Positions 54,447 to 63,898 of a DNA stretch of 64,000 bases are shown here, piece after piece. Origin of the DNA: Paenibacillus sp. Soil766 (GTDB lineage: Bacteria; Bacillota; Bacilli; Paenibacillales; NBRC-103111); contig NZ_LMSJ01000002.1 in assembly GCF_001428105.1 (NCBI RefSeq), forward strand, positions 3,163 to 67,162. Direction: 5' to 3'. The notes beneath the pieces were generated by a model. That model made no database searches. It was not told the origin of the DNA and saw only the letters and a list, made by a program, of their open reading frames with translations. Position numbers and translations under genes: made by a program. Within the stretch, counting starts at the first letter, position 1. The number at the start of each line of letters is the position of its first letter.

Positions 54447-54699
54447 GAAGTAGATCCGGAAACTTTGGATGCACAGTACGGTAAGTTGGCTGTTACTTCG
54501 TGGCTGGAACGCGTGAATTAAGGTCAATTGAGTTGAAAGACAACATGGCATTTGTAGCCTATTTTTTACCGGTTGAAAGTGGATTTAGTACATCGGATCT
54601 GGGCTAATGTTCATTTACATGGGGAGGAAACTATTGATAAAATTCGTTGAGTAATGCTATGTCTATAAATAGAGCGCTTACATTACGGGGGCCTGCGGC

Positions 54700-56976
54700 A
54701 TGAGAGAAAGTAAATTTTTTGTTCAGCTGTTCGCAGCTATTATGGTTTTTGTGGTGGTCTACACCTTTATTGCGTCGGGGATCTTCTACTACAAGAACAA
54801 TGAGCTTGTTAATCATGATCTGGACAATGCTCAGAGGCAACTGGTGGAACAAGCGGAAGAGAAGCTGGACACCTACTTGTTGGTGGCCACTAACTTGATT
54901 TACCAACTGAGGACCAATGACCATATGAACGACTATGTCAAAAGCGGGGGAGCCGATCCATATGCTGTTACGAAGCTGCATTTGGATCTAATGGATATGG
55001 TGGGAGCCTTCGCCGATTTTGGTTATATGATCGGGATCACCAACAAGGATGACTCTGTTGTGATCACCCCGGAGCATACTATTGACAAAGAGCGCTATTA
55101 CCAGGAAATCGGCCTGACTCACGATGAGATCTTGATAGTGAAAGACCATCTGGAAAGCAGCCGAACCGGTGCTTTCCTTACGGTTCCGAAGCACCCTGGG
55201 GCGGAGGTGGAACGTCGAAACACTGCGTTGACTCTGGTGCGTAAGGAAAAAATCGGGGAGAATGGGGAGTTCATTGTTTTTGTAAACTTCCCCGAGAAGC
55301 AATTCTCTTTGCAGTTGAGTTCGTCAGAAACGGAAGCCTTCGGAATTGTTAACGGCAACGGCTTGGTTTCTATGCAATCCGATCTTGACCGAGCTAAGTT
55401 GGAAGGACTTATGGTGCCTTTTATCCGGGAAGGGGGGATGGAGAACCATGAATATTTCCGGACCGAAAGCGGCCGTTACTTCATTCATGCCGTTCCGTCC
55501 AAGGTTATGCGGGATTGGCGCTATGTGTATCTGGTGCCAAAAAATAAAATGGACAAAAGCACCCGCAACCTGCTCATGGAGTCCCTTTTGGTGTACATGG
55601 CTTTGGGAATTTTGGGGGCGGGCTTGGCTTACATGTTTTCCAGGCGCATGTATCGACCTGTCCACAATCTGGTCCGTTCCTTTAAGGGAATCGATATCGA
55701 CAGTGAAGCTCGGGATGAATTTGCCTTCGTGCAGGAGGCAGCTTCTCGGATTCATACTGCCAATGCCAATCTCAGGGAGATGATGTCCGCCCATCGTGCT
55801 CCATTGAAGATCAACTTTATCCGAGATTTGTTATGGGGCATGGTTCCCGACCACAGGCTTCAGGAGGAGCTGGAGAAACACGGGTTGGAGGCATTCAACG
55901 GCCATCTGACAGTGGTCATTGTCGAGTTTGCCAATTACAAGGAGTTGGAAGAGGAATACTCCAAGGAACTGATTTTAAAACTCAAGCCTCAAATAGCGAT
56001 TATTTTGGAGGAGCAACTTCGTCAACAGACGGAAACAGAGGTGGTAGAGATAACATACAAGGGGTTTGTACTTCTTCTACGAGAGACAGATCCGTCTGTG
56101 CTCAAAAAAATGTTGGATGGCGCCCTGAAGACCATAGAAGCGAGCATGGAGTTTCCTATGGTGGCAGCCATCGGTTCTCCGTCGGAAAACCTTCCTGAAA
56201 TTGAAAAATCATACCATAGCGCACTGCAAATTATGGACTATTGGTATTCCATTCATAACCAGACCATCTTGACCTGGACAGATCTGGAGGATACCATTCA
56301 GGAAAGCTTCTTTTATCCACTGGATCTGGAGTCTAGCTTCATTCATTACCTGCTGCGTGGCAAGGAAAAAGAAGCGGAGAATCTGTTGAACCGGGTGCTA
56401 GAGGAAAACTTTGTTAAACGGAAGCTTAGCGACGAGGTGCTGTCACAATTCCATTATGCCATAATTACCACCGTAAACCGGGTTGTGCACCAACTTGGCC
56501 AGATGCCCGTAGAATTCTTTGGGGATGAGATCAGCCTTTACGCAGAGTTCAAGATGGTTCCGGTAAGAACGGAAATGCCCGATCGAATCCGTAAGCTGTT
56601 CTTTTGGATGCTTGGAAGGATCAAAGGCAAAGATGACCGTATGGACAATGCCCAAGTGAGCCGGATCATTGAATTCATTGCCGAAAACTACGCGGCGGAT
56701 TTATCCCTACAGTATTTGGCGGAGCATTTTGGCTTGTCCGCAGGTTACATCGGCACCTTGTTCAAGAGTCATACGGGAGAGAACTTCAGGGATTATCTGA
56801 ATATCTGCCGCGTTACGAAGGCCAAGGAGATACTGAGTCAAGAGGATGTGAAAATTAACGATTTGGCGCTGCGCGTAGGCTGCACCAATTCCCACACTTT
56901 TATCCGTATGTTCAAAAAGTACGAAGGAGTATCTCCAGGCCAATATCTGAAGGATCGTGATGGGCATGCCGAATAG
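54700..56976 (+). CDS. Membrane-anchored AraC-type transcriptional regulator
   Basis: 758 residues: transmembrane helix at about 10-30, an extracellular sensor of about 260 residues, a second transmembrane helix at about 297-318, a HAMP-like region, a cytoplasmic linker, and a C-terminal AraC domain (about 650-755; LQYLAEHFGLSAGYIGTLFK and ALRVGCTNSHTFIRMFKKY). Sensor and DNA-binding output are in one chain with no phospho-relay. The duplicated element upstream of the giant secreted protein and the second permease pair is its most likely target. The RBS is weak. Confidence 0.92.
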   Translation: MRESKFFVQLFAAIMVFVVVYTFIASGIFYYKNNELVNHDLDNAQRQLVEQAEEKLDTYLLVATNLIYQLRTNDHMNDYVKSGGADPYAVTKLHLDLMDMVGAFADFGYMIGITNKDDSVVITPEHTIDKERYYQEIGLTHDEILIVKDHLESSRTGAFLTVPKHPGAEVERRNTALTLVRKEKIGENGEFIVFVNFPEKQFSLQLSSSETEAFGIVNGNGLVSMQSDLDRAKLEGLMVPFIREGGMENHEYFRTESGRYFIHAVPSKVMRDWRYVYLVPKNKMDKSTRNLLMESLLVYMALGILGAGLAYMFSRRMYRPVHNLVRSFKGIDIDSEARDEFAFVQEAASRIHTANANLREMMSAHRAPLKINFIRDLLWGMVPDHRLQEELEKHGLEAFNGHLTVVIVEFANYKELEEEYSKELILKLKPQIAIILEEQLRQQTETEVVEITYKGFVLLLRETDPSVLKKMLDGALKTIEASMEFPMVAAIGSPSENLPEIEKSYHSALQIMDYWYSIHNQTILTWTDLEDTIQESFFYPLDLESSFIHYLLRGKEKEAENLLNRVLEENFVKRKLSDEVLSQFHYAIITTVNRVVHQLGQMPVEFFGDEISLYAEFKMVPVRTEMPDRIRKLFFWMLGRIKGKDDRMDNAQVSRIIEFIAENYAADLSLQYLAEHFGLSAGYIGTLFKSHTGENFRDYLNICRVTKAKEILSQEDVKINDLALRVGCTNSHTFIRMFKKYEGVSPGQYLKDRDGHAE

Positions 56977-57036
56977 GTATGCCTTTTCATTCGGTCACAT
57001 TTCAGGAATAAATGAATTATTATGCGGGTGATCTAG

Positions 57037-57108
57037 GATATTGCACATGAAAACTTGGATTCTGAACATGTACGTTCCTCTATGCTGAATGTTACAGTTT
57101 GGTCGCAG
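57037..57108 (+). promoter_or_regulatory. Duplicated control element, copy 1
   Basis: About 70 nt (core TATTG-ACATGAAA, CTTGGATTCTG, ACAT-TACGTTCC, TGTTA-AG) that matches 62810-62880 at roughly four of five bases by eye. It lies upstream of the giant secreted protein. It is likely a promoter/operator unit bound by the AraC-type regulator. The remaining gap to 57413 also holds a strong but orphan SD (AAGGAGGTG, 57151-57159). Confidence 0.6.
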
Positions 57109-57413
57109 ACAAGAATGCGCTTACATGAAAAGGTTTACAAAAAAGTTGAAAAGGAGGTGCTAAAACTATCGCTTACCCCCATCTTGAAAACAGGCTTGAT
57201 CAACATCACATTGTGGAACAAACTGGCCTGGAATTCAGAAAGTTATACTGAACGAGGAAAAACGGCAAGAGAGTAAACGGCCACTTAGTCTTGTCGCCTG
57301 GTTGTAGACCTTATCCGGCGCGTTCGCTTTGCCAGCATGAATCTGGGTGGACCTTGCTGACCGCTGATTACCGAATTCCGTCACATATTTAACTGTAAGG
57401 GAGTTGGTTATTC

Positions 57414-60400
57414 ATGATTGAGAAATGGAAGAAGCTTATAAGCATGCTGTTGTGTCTATTGCTGCTGCCGGGACTTCTGCCTGCCGGGCTTTCCGGCGGT
57501 TGGGGGGCGGCTCCGGCTAAAGCAGAATCGCAGGAAGAGATAAACAGGATACTAAATCCAGTTATGGATACGTATATGGATGGCGGGGTTTCCCCGGGTA
57601 CAGACGAAGAGCAGTCGAAATCCTTCGGTACATCAAGTGTCATGGCCTTGTACGGATATAACGATGACTTTAGCAGCCCCCAGAGCCACAGGATCGGCCT
57701 TATGAAGTTTGATTTGAACAATTTGGGCAGTTTTAACAGTGCCAAGCTACGTATGTATTGCGTCTCCAATTGCACTTATACTGCACCGGACAAATATGTA
57801 AGCGCGTACAAGATCTCTGGTGACCAATGGGACGAACAAACGCTTACCTGGCTCGACCGTACGGATTTTCCTGCCGGAATGACGGCAGCCCAACTAAACG
57901 GCATTTTCCTGAACAAAACTACCGTTGGAGGGGGGGCTGGCTGGTACGAATGGGATTTGACGGATTACATGCTGCAGCAGAAGGCAGAAGACGGGATTGC
58001 CTCGATCGCCTTGCGCTCGCAGAATCAGAAGGTCTACTTTGCCGCCAGTAACAGCGGCAATGCGGCCCAAAGGCCGTATCTTCTGCTGAGCACCGATAGA
58101 ACACCGCCGGCTTTGTCTAGAGCTCCGGTAAGTGGCGGGAACACCGTGATCGATCTGCAATTTGACGAGCCAATTCTGAATAATCTTGCAGACGGTTCGG
58201 CCTTGAAAGTGGCGCTAGCGCTTAATGTCGGAGGAACAGGCTTCAGTCCTTTGGGGGCGGGAGATACAGTTGTCATCAATGGCAATAATTTGACTGTCAC
58301 CATGATGAACAGGCTGGCTGTCCCGGGTGCCCGTATCCGACTGTCAGCTGATTCGCTAAAGGATAGTATTGGGAACAAGGTACCTCAATTAGACATTCCG
58401 CTGGAGTACGATGCCGAGTCTCCTGCGATAACCTCAACAGCCGTTAGCGGAATGAACAAGCTGGTAACTCTGAATTTCAACGAAAGTATCATCAGTACGG
58501 CTGCAGATGTGGTGGCGCTGAAGGCGGCTGTGTCGGTTGACCGGAATAGCGGCGGATTTGTTCCTCTTGCCACCGGTGATACGGTTACGCTGAAAGGTAA
58601 TCAACTAGTAATTACCTTTCAATCGGCCTTGTCTAACAATGCTCAAATTCGCATTGACAGCGGTGTACTGAGAGATTCGGCAGGCAATGCGGTGAGCGTT
58701 CTGACTGCCTTGGCGCAGCTCGATTTCGTGCCGCCGATTTACCAGGGTGGGGATATTCTTTCCTTCAACAAGCGGATTGTCCTCAAGTTTAACGAGCCTC
58801 TAACCGCCTCCGTCACTGACTTGAAGTCAGTGGTTACCATAGAGAGGAATGGCACGGGTTTTGCGGTGCTTAGTCCGTTAGATAAGGTTCAGATTAGCCG
58901 AAGCAGCTTGGTACTGGATTTGGATGAAGCCATTTCCGGGCAGACGCGAATCAAGGTCGCCGCCAATTCCCTGAAGGATGATTCCGGCAACATTCTTGCG
59001 TCGGAGGTGACATCTAACCCCATCAACGCTTACTTCGCCAATTATCCATATCCCAGCTTTCTCACGGGGCGAGTGGAAAAAGCTATTGCCCTTGATGTGA
59101 AAACTCCCGCTGATCGTGGAGTGGTGACGGAGGAATACAGAAAATTTGTGGTGCTGTCTACGGAGCTGGCTCGGGGAGAGCGCAGCTCGGCTGTGGTGCT
59201 GGCATTTACGAACGCTGTCCGAAAGATGATCACGGAGTATGACTACATGCCTGATGTGTTTGGCGGGTTGGAGGCTCGGAACAACGTCAGTCTGACATAC
59301 GGATTGGCGCTGGTTTGGCAACAGTCAGATATTATGAGCCAATTTACGGAAGCGGAGAAGAGCAAATTGATCACGTTTCTTAAGGCGGAGCTGGTGTCGA
59401 GCGCCTATGTACTCAGCGACAAGAACGCCGATGTCAGCGCCCGATCCAACAGTAAAAGCCGCAGAGAATTGGACGGCGGCACAAATAGTTGGCCCCATAC
59501 AGGCCCAAACTATATGGAGCCCATATTCGGCGTGATGTTTGCGGCACAGATGGTACTTGGCCTGCCGCAGTCGGATCGCTTTTTGAAGACCTACGACCAC
59601 AATGCGTTTATTGCCGAGCTGGAGGCCCAGGGCTTAAGTCGGATCAAAGCCTCTTTCGCCAAAACAACAGTCTCGGAAATCCAGCCGGTGGTTCGATTCC
59701 AAAGCTGGAGTTATAAAACGTCAAGCGGGCAAATCGTTACCATGAAACAACTGCTGGAGGACCCGGTTAAGGCGTTTGACGCCATGGAGCAGTTCACCTT
59801 CGAGCATCCTGCGGAGGAAGGGCATTATATGGGGCAGCTGGGCATGCTGAAGGAATTTCATTCCTCGGACTCCGGAGGAAACCGGGAAAGCTCAGTGTAT
59901 GCCAAACATGGAGTGGACCCGGCGCTCATGAACCGTACCCTGCTGGAATATTACGGATTTATGTCCCAGACCGCCTATCCAGAGGCGCGGAATCGAATTG
60001 AGGACCTGCAGAAGGTGGGGTTAGACGACTATTACACGAAGGTGGTCAACGGCTTTTATACAGTATCTTCCACCAGCGCGCAGACCTATTATTACAGCAA
60101 CGATGTGATGTCGGAATTCGCCGCCGCACGTGGGCTGTACCAGCCTGCCGCTTGGAATGACACCTTTAATTACGACCCGTTAGCTACAGATCCAGCGTTG
60201 ACCGCCGCTGCCAATTGGAACTTCAGCGGAGGAAGCTGGACCCCGGAGTTTAAGGTTATCGTGCCATACAATATCAAGAAGGCCGCCAATTCCAAATTTC
60301 CCGCCGCAGGCACTCAGGACCCGCAGGAACGGTCACTGAGGCTTTACGGGGGCGACGGCCAGGCGGTTGCGTACTCCAAGCGCAGCTTCGGGGATATCCG

Positions 60401-62621
60401 CTATATGACGTGGGTTCAGTTCGACGCGGCCGATCAAATCGGGCTGGTAGGAAAAGTGGTGGATGAGGTACATTATTATGCCCTTGTATACGATCATCTC
60501 CGCAAGAAGGTAGCCATTCAGAAAAAAGCGGGTGCAACCGTGACCACTTTGGCGGAAGCTTCGTATGCTTTAAACGTCGGGAAAGCCTATCGTTTCCAAG
60601 CTGATTTCATTGGCCAGTCCATCAAGTTTTATATTGACGGCAAGCTGCTGCTATCGGCAACGGATTCCTCCGCTTCCCAGACAAGGGGCGGCGTGGGGTT
60701 CATCGGGCAACGGAGCGCAGCCAATTTCGACGCCGTTGTGGTTCAGTATCCCGTGCCTACAGCTCCGGAGCTTATTACCATCGATATCGGGGAAAACCAG
60801 CTAACCCTCCACTACAACAAAATTCCCGATGCCATAGGTTACAAAATCCGGTACGGGACAGCACCGGGTGTGTATACCCAGGTGCTAGATACCAGAAGAG
60901 ATGGAACGGAAACGGTTCCGGGTCTTACCAACGGCACGGTGTATTATTTTGCTGTTTCCTCCGTAACTAATGATGGCGAAAGCACGCTGTCTAATGAAAT
61001 GGCCCGGGCCCCTGCCGTCAACACGGCGGTTCAACCTGTCCTGCAATCGGTGGTGTCCTCAGGCTCCAGCGTGCGACTCCGCTTCAGTACGGACCCGCTG
61101 AATACCGAATATACCATTCACTATGGATTCAGCCCGGGTATATATTCCAACACCATCACGGGAGTAACGTATTCCAACTATGAGGTGCCGCTCTCATTCG
61201 CACGGGTGCCATATTACTTTGCGGTTTCCGCTGCCAACGCCACAGGCAGCAGCCCCAAGTCTAACGAATTGGTCGGTCAGTCGGACAGCGAAACGATGTA
61301 CATTGACGATTTCGGTCAGGGAGCTTACGGGGCCAATTGGACGGGGAAGCAAGGCTTCTCCCTGACAGGCGATGGACAGCTCAAGTCTGCCTCCACGGGG
61401 CTTAGCCGGGCCTGGCTGGCGGCTGGCTATGAATGGCAGGACTATGCGGTTTCCGCTGATATTACCTATACCGGCACTCAAGCGCAGCAGCTCCTCCTTC
61501 TGGGACGGGCAACCAACGTGAACAATTACTATTTGCTAGGCTATTATTTCGGGGAGTACGCTATCCTGAAGAAGGTCGACGGCGGAGCGGTGACCAAGAT
61601 TGCCGGTGTGCCCGCTCCCTCCTTGCAGACGGGGGGCCAATTGGCATTGAGGGCGGAATTCAAGGCCAACCGGATCAGCTTATATGTCAACGGGCAGTTG
61701 GCGACGGAAACGACAGACTCCAGCCTGGTCAGTGGAACGGCGGGTTTTCTGACCAATAATACTTTAGCCCTTTACGATAATCTGAGAGTAGTATCCGCTG
61801 CCTCGGAGCCTCCGGCAGAGATCCAACGTGACATCATCATGGATAATGGAGAGGCTATTCTGACGGGAAACTGGACCTCATCCACGAACAATGCTAATTA
61901 TTACGGAACCGACTATGTGTTTGTCCGAAATGGCACCGGAACGGAAACGGCACTATGGAGACCGAATATCGGGCAGGCAGGAAATTATGAGGTATATGTC
62001 TGGCATCCCGATGGGGCATCCAACCGAAGCACATCTGTGCCTTATTCGGTATATTACGACGGCGGCTCCCAAACTTATGCCGTTGACCAGACGGTTGTGC
62101 CGGGAGGCAAATGGATCCTCCTTGGTGTCCATCCCTTTGCTGCGGGCCAATCCGGCTATGTACAAGTGGCGAATAAGACGAGTCTGACTATCGCCGATGC
62201 TGTCCGGTTTGTGCTTGTACCGGACATCGTGATAGACAACAAGGAGGCGAGCTTGCAGGGCGTCTGGACGCCCTCTACCTATAACGCCAATTATTACGGA
62301 TCCGATTACAGCTATGTTCGAAACGGTTCCGGAACAGAAACCGCGGTGTGGAGACCGGATATTTGGCGTTCCGGGAACTATGAGGTCTATGTATGGTTAC
62401 CAGATGGGGCATCCAATAGGAACACATCTGCACCGTATACGGTATATTTCGACGGCGGCTCCCAAACCTATGCTGTCGACCAGACGGTTGTACCAGGAGG
62501 CAAATGGACCCTGCTTGGTGTCCATCCGTTTGCTGTGGGCCAATCCGGCTATGTGAAGCTGGCTAATCAGGTGAATTTGACGACCATCGCCGATGCAGTC
62601 CGGTTTGTGTATGTCCGATAA
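57414..62621 (+). CDS. Giant secreted multidomain protein, candidate polysaccharide-degrading enzyme
   Basis: 1735 residues with a signal peptide (cleavage near residue 37). Regions in order: a DNRLRE/CBM96-like domain (about 45-225); three Ig-like SwmB-type repeats (about 230-540); an unassigned mostly helical domain (about 542-918) with conserved-looking polar clusters NSWPHTGPNYMEP (near 692) and EEGHYMGQLGMLKEFHSSDS (near 801); a concanavalin/LamG-like module (about 928-1110); two fibronectin III domains (about 1114-1292); a second LamG-like module (about 1295-1462); and two tandem golvesin/xanthan-lyase C-terminal-type domains (about 1470-1735). The helical domain resembles the alpha/alpha-toroid style of polysaccharide lyases but no family is recognised. 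RBS AAGGGAG. It probably degrades an extracellular polymer for the importers in this locus. Confidence 0.85.
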   Translation: MIEKWKKLISMLLCLLLLPGLLPAGLSGGWGAAPAKAESQEEINRILNPVMDTYMDGGVSPGTDEEQSKSFGTSSVMALYGYNDDFSSPQSHRIGLMKFDLNNLGSFNSAKLRMYCVSNCTYTAPDKYVSAYKISGDQWDEQTLTWLDRTDFPAGMTAAQLNGIFLNKTTVGGGAGWYEWDLTDYMLQQKAEDGIASIALRSQNQKVYFAASNSGNAAQRPYLLLSTDRTPPALSRAPVSGGNTVIDLQFDEPILNNLADGSALKVALALNVGGTGFSPLGAGDTVVINGNNLTVTMMNRLAVPGARIRLSADSLKDSIGNKVPQLDIPLEYDAESPAITSTAVSGMNKLVTLNFNESIISTAADVVALKAAVSVDRNSGGFVPLATGDTVTLKGNQLVITFQSALSNNAQIRIDSGVLRDSAGNAVSVLTALAQLDFVPPIYQGGDILSFNKRIVLKFNEPLTASVTDLKSVVTIERNGTGFAVLSPLDKVQISRSSLVLDLDEAISGQTRIKVAANSLKDDSGNILASEVTSNPINAYFANYPYPSFLTGRVEKAIALDVKTPADRGVVTEEYRKFVVLSTELARGERSSAVVLAFTNAVRKMITEYDYMPDVFGGLEARNNVSLTYGLALVWQQSDIMSQFTEAEKSKLITFLKAELVSSAYVLSDKNADVSARSNSKSRRELDGGTNSWPHTGPNYMEPIFGVMFAAQMVLGLPQSDRFLKTYDHNAFIAELEAQGLSRIKASFAKTTVSEIQPVVRFQSWSYKTSSGQIVTMKQLLEDPVKAFDAMEQFTFEHPAEEGHYMGQLGMLKEFHSSDSGGNRESSVYAKHGVDPALMNRTLLEYYGFMSQTAYPEARNRIEDLQKVGLDDYYTKVVNGFYTVSSTSAQTYYYSNDVMSEFAAARGLYQPAAWNDTFNYDPLATDPALTAAANWNFSGGSWTPEFKVIVPYNIKKAANSKFPAAGTQDPQERSLRLYGGDGQAVAYSKRSFGDIRYMTWVQFDAADQIGLVGKVVDEVHYYALVYDHLRKKVAIQKKAGATVTTLAEASYALNVGKAYRFQADFIGQSIKFYIDGKLLLSATDSSASQTRGGVGFIGQRSAANFDAVVVQYPVPTAPELITIDIGENQLTLHYNKIPDAIGYKIRYGTAPGVYTQVLDTRRDGTETVPGLTNGTVYYFAVSSVTNDGESTLSNEMARAPAVNTAVQPVLQSVVSSGSSVRLRFSTDPLNTEYTIHYGFSPGIYSNTITGVTYSNYEVPLSFARVPYYFAVSAANATGSSPKSNELVGQSDSETMYIDDFGQGAYGANWTGKQGFSLTGDGQLKSASTGLSRAWLAAGYEWQDYAVSADITYTGTQAQQLLLLGRATNVNNYYLLGYYFGEYAILKKVDGGAVTKIAGVPAPSLQTGGQLALRAEFKANRISLYVNGQLATETTDSSLVSGTAGFLTNNTLALYDNLRVVSAASEPPAEIQRDIIMDNGEAILTGNWTSSTNNANYYGTDYVFVRNGTGTETALWRPNIGQAGNYEVYVWHPDGASNRSTSVPYSVYYDGGSQTYAVDQTVVPGGKWILLGVHPFAAGQSGYVQVANKTSLTIADAVRFVLVPDIVIDNKEASLQGVWTPSTYNANYYGSDYSYVRNGSGTETAVWRPDIWRSGNYEVYVWLPDGASNRNTSAPYTVYFDGGSQTYAVDQTVVPGGKWTLLGVHPFAVGQSGYVKLANQVNLTTIADAVRFVYVR
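61837..62618 (+). repeat. Tandem duplication encoding two golvesin-type domains
   Basis: Two units of about 385 nt (61837-62218 and 62222-62618) are similar at DNA level, with long identical stretches such as those coding YDGGSQTYAVDQTVVPGGKW-like segments. This indicates a fairly recent in-gene duplication of a carbohydrate-binding-type module. Confidence 0.8.
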
Positions 62622-62809
62622 AAACCAGTCACCGTCGACAATATATCTCACGTTACAATGGTTTCACCGACACGTTGGAACGTAACGGCTCGTTAAATTT
62701 CGGGAGGAAGACATCTAATGGTGTTTTCCTTTCTTTTATAGTGAAGAGCCGCTATTAGAACGGTACGGGAAATCCGCACTCCGGGGTATGAAGTACACGA
62801 GAGATCACA

Positions 62810-62880
62810 GGTATTGTACATGAAACCTTGGATTCTGGACATTTACGTTCCGCTTTACAGGGTGTTAGAGTTTTGTTGCA
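62810..62880 (+). promoter_or_regulatory. Duplicated control element, copy 2
   Basis: Second copy of the element at 57037-57108, ending 47 nt before the permease start. Matching blocks include ACATGAAA, CTTGGATTCTG, TTACGTTCC and TGTTAGAG. The gap 62622-62926 otherwise holds only a possible 7-codon open frame (ATG 62718) behind GGGAGGAAG. Confidence 0.6.
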
Positions 62881-62926
62881 AGGCAAGCAAGCGTTTACAA
62901 ATATAGAGGAGGAGAAGGAGAAAGAG

Positions 62927-63889
62927 ATGGAACAAATCAACCAGAAATTATCCGCCAGTTACACCGCCCGAAGGAAGAGTCCGGCAATGGTCATCATGAA
63001 GACGTTGATCCAGGACCGCTTCTTGTATTTGCTGCTCATTCCGTTCCTTGCATGGTACGTGGTTTTTGAATACATGCCCATGTACGGTTTACAGGTTGCC
63101 TTTAAGGACTACAAGCTCTTTAAAGGAGTTTCGGGCAGCGAGTGGGTCGGTTTTAAGCATTTTCAGGAATTGTTTACAAACCCGTATTTTTGGAGGCTTT
63201 TGAAAAATACCTTTATCATCAGCTTTTACGGTCTGCTTTTTTCGTTTCCGGCACCCATAGTGCTGGCACTGCTGCTCAATGAGATCAGGCATGGCCTGTT
63301 CAAGCGGATTGTACAAACCCTTACCTATTTGCCCCATTTCGTATCCATCGTGATTATCGCGGGGCTGGTCACCAACTTTCTTGCACCTACAAACGGGCTG
63401 TTCAACCTGATCCTCGACCAACTTGGTTTTGACAAAATCTACTTCCTGACCAGAGCGGAGTACTTCCGGACGATCTTCATTACCTCTGGCATATGGAAGG
63501 AAGTGGGCTTTGGTGCCATCCTCTACATTGCCGCATTGTCCGGCATCAATCCGGAGCAGTATGAGGCGGCGGAGATCGACGGGGCCAACAAATGGAAGCG
63601 GGTGCTCCATGTCACTCTGCCCGGTATCGCACCAACCATCATCATTATGCTGATCCTTAAAATCGGCAGCCTGCTTAGTGTAAGCTATGAATACATCATC
63701 CTATTGTATCAGCCGTCTACGTATGCCACAGCCGATGTCATCAGCACATATGTATACCGGACCGGCTTGCAAGAGGGTCATTATGACTTCGCCACAGCCG
63801 TCGGAATATTCAACTCTGTGGTGTCGCTGACGCTGGTTTTTTTGGCGAACAAGTTATCGCAGAGGATTTCGGAGACTTCATTATGGTAG
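62927..63889 (+). CDS. Sugar ABC transporter permease, LplB type
   Basis: 320 residues, about six transmembrane helices, N-terminal motif VFEYMPMYGLQVAFKDYKLF and EAA loop EAAEIDGANKWKRVLHVTLP. ATG 62927 is chosen since GGAGGAGAAGGAG lies immediately upstream; the longer frame from 62828 crosses the duplicated control element and is rejected. It begins a second importer for the locus, again without an ATPase gene. Confidence 0.94.
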   Translation: MEQINQKLSASYTARRKSPAMVIMKTLIQDRFLYLLLIPFLAWYVVFEYMPMYGLQVAFKDYKLFKGVSGSEWVGFKHFQELFTNPYFWRLLKNTFIISFYGLLFSFPAPIVLALLLNEIRHGLFKRIVQTLTYLPHFVSIVIIAGLVTNFLAPTNGLFNLILDQLGFDKIYFLTRAEYFRTIFITSGIWKEVGFGAILYIAALSGINPEQYEAAEIDGANKWKRVLHVTLPGIAPTIIIMLILKIGSLLSVSYEYIILLYQPSTYATADVISTYVYRTGLQEGHYDFATAVGIFNSVVSLTLVFLANKLSQRISETSLW

Positions 63890-63898
63890 GTGGGGCAC

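Noticed and set aside
57055..57276. 73-codon frame before the giant protein
   Set aside because: It starts inside the duplicated control element; only its last third, after AAGGAGGTG, is even conceivable as coding.
62828..62926. N-terminal extension of the permease
   Set aside because: It crosses the duplicated control element, and a strong RBS sits before ATG 62927.
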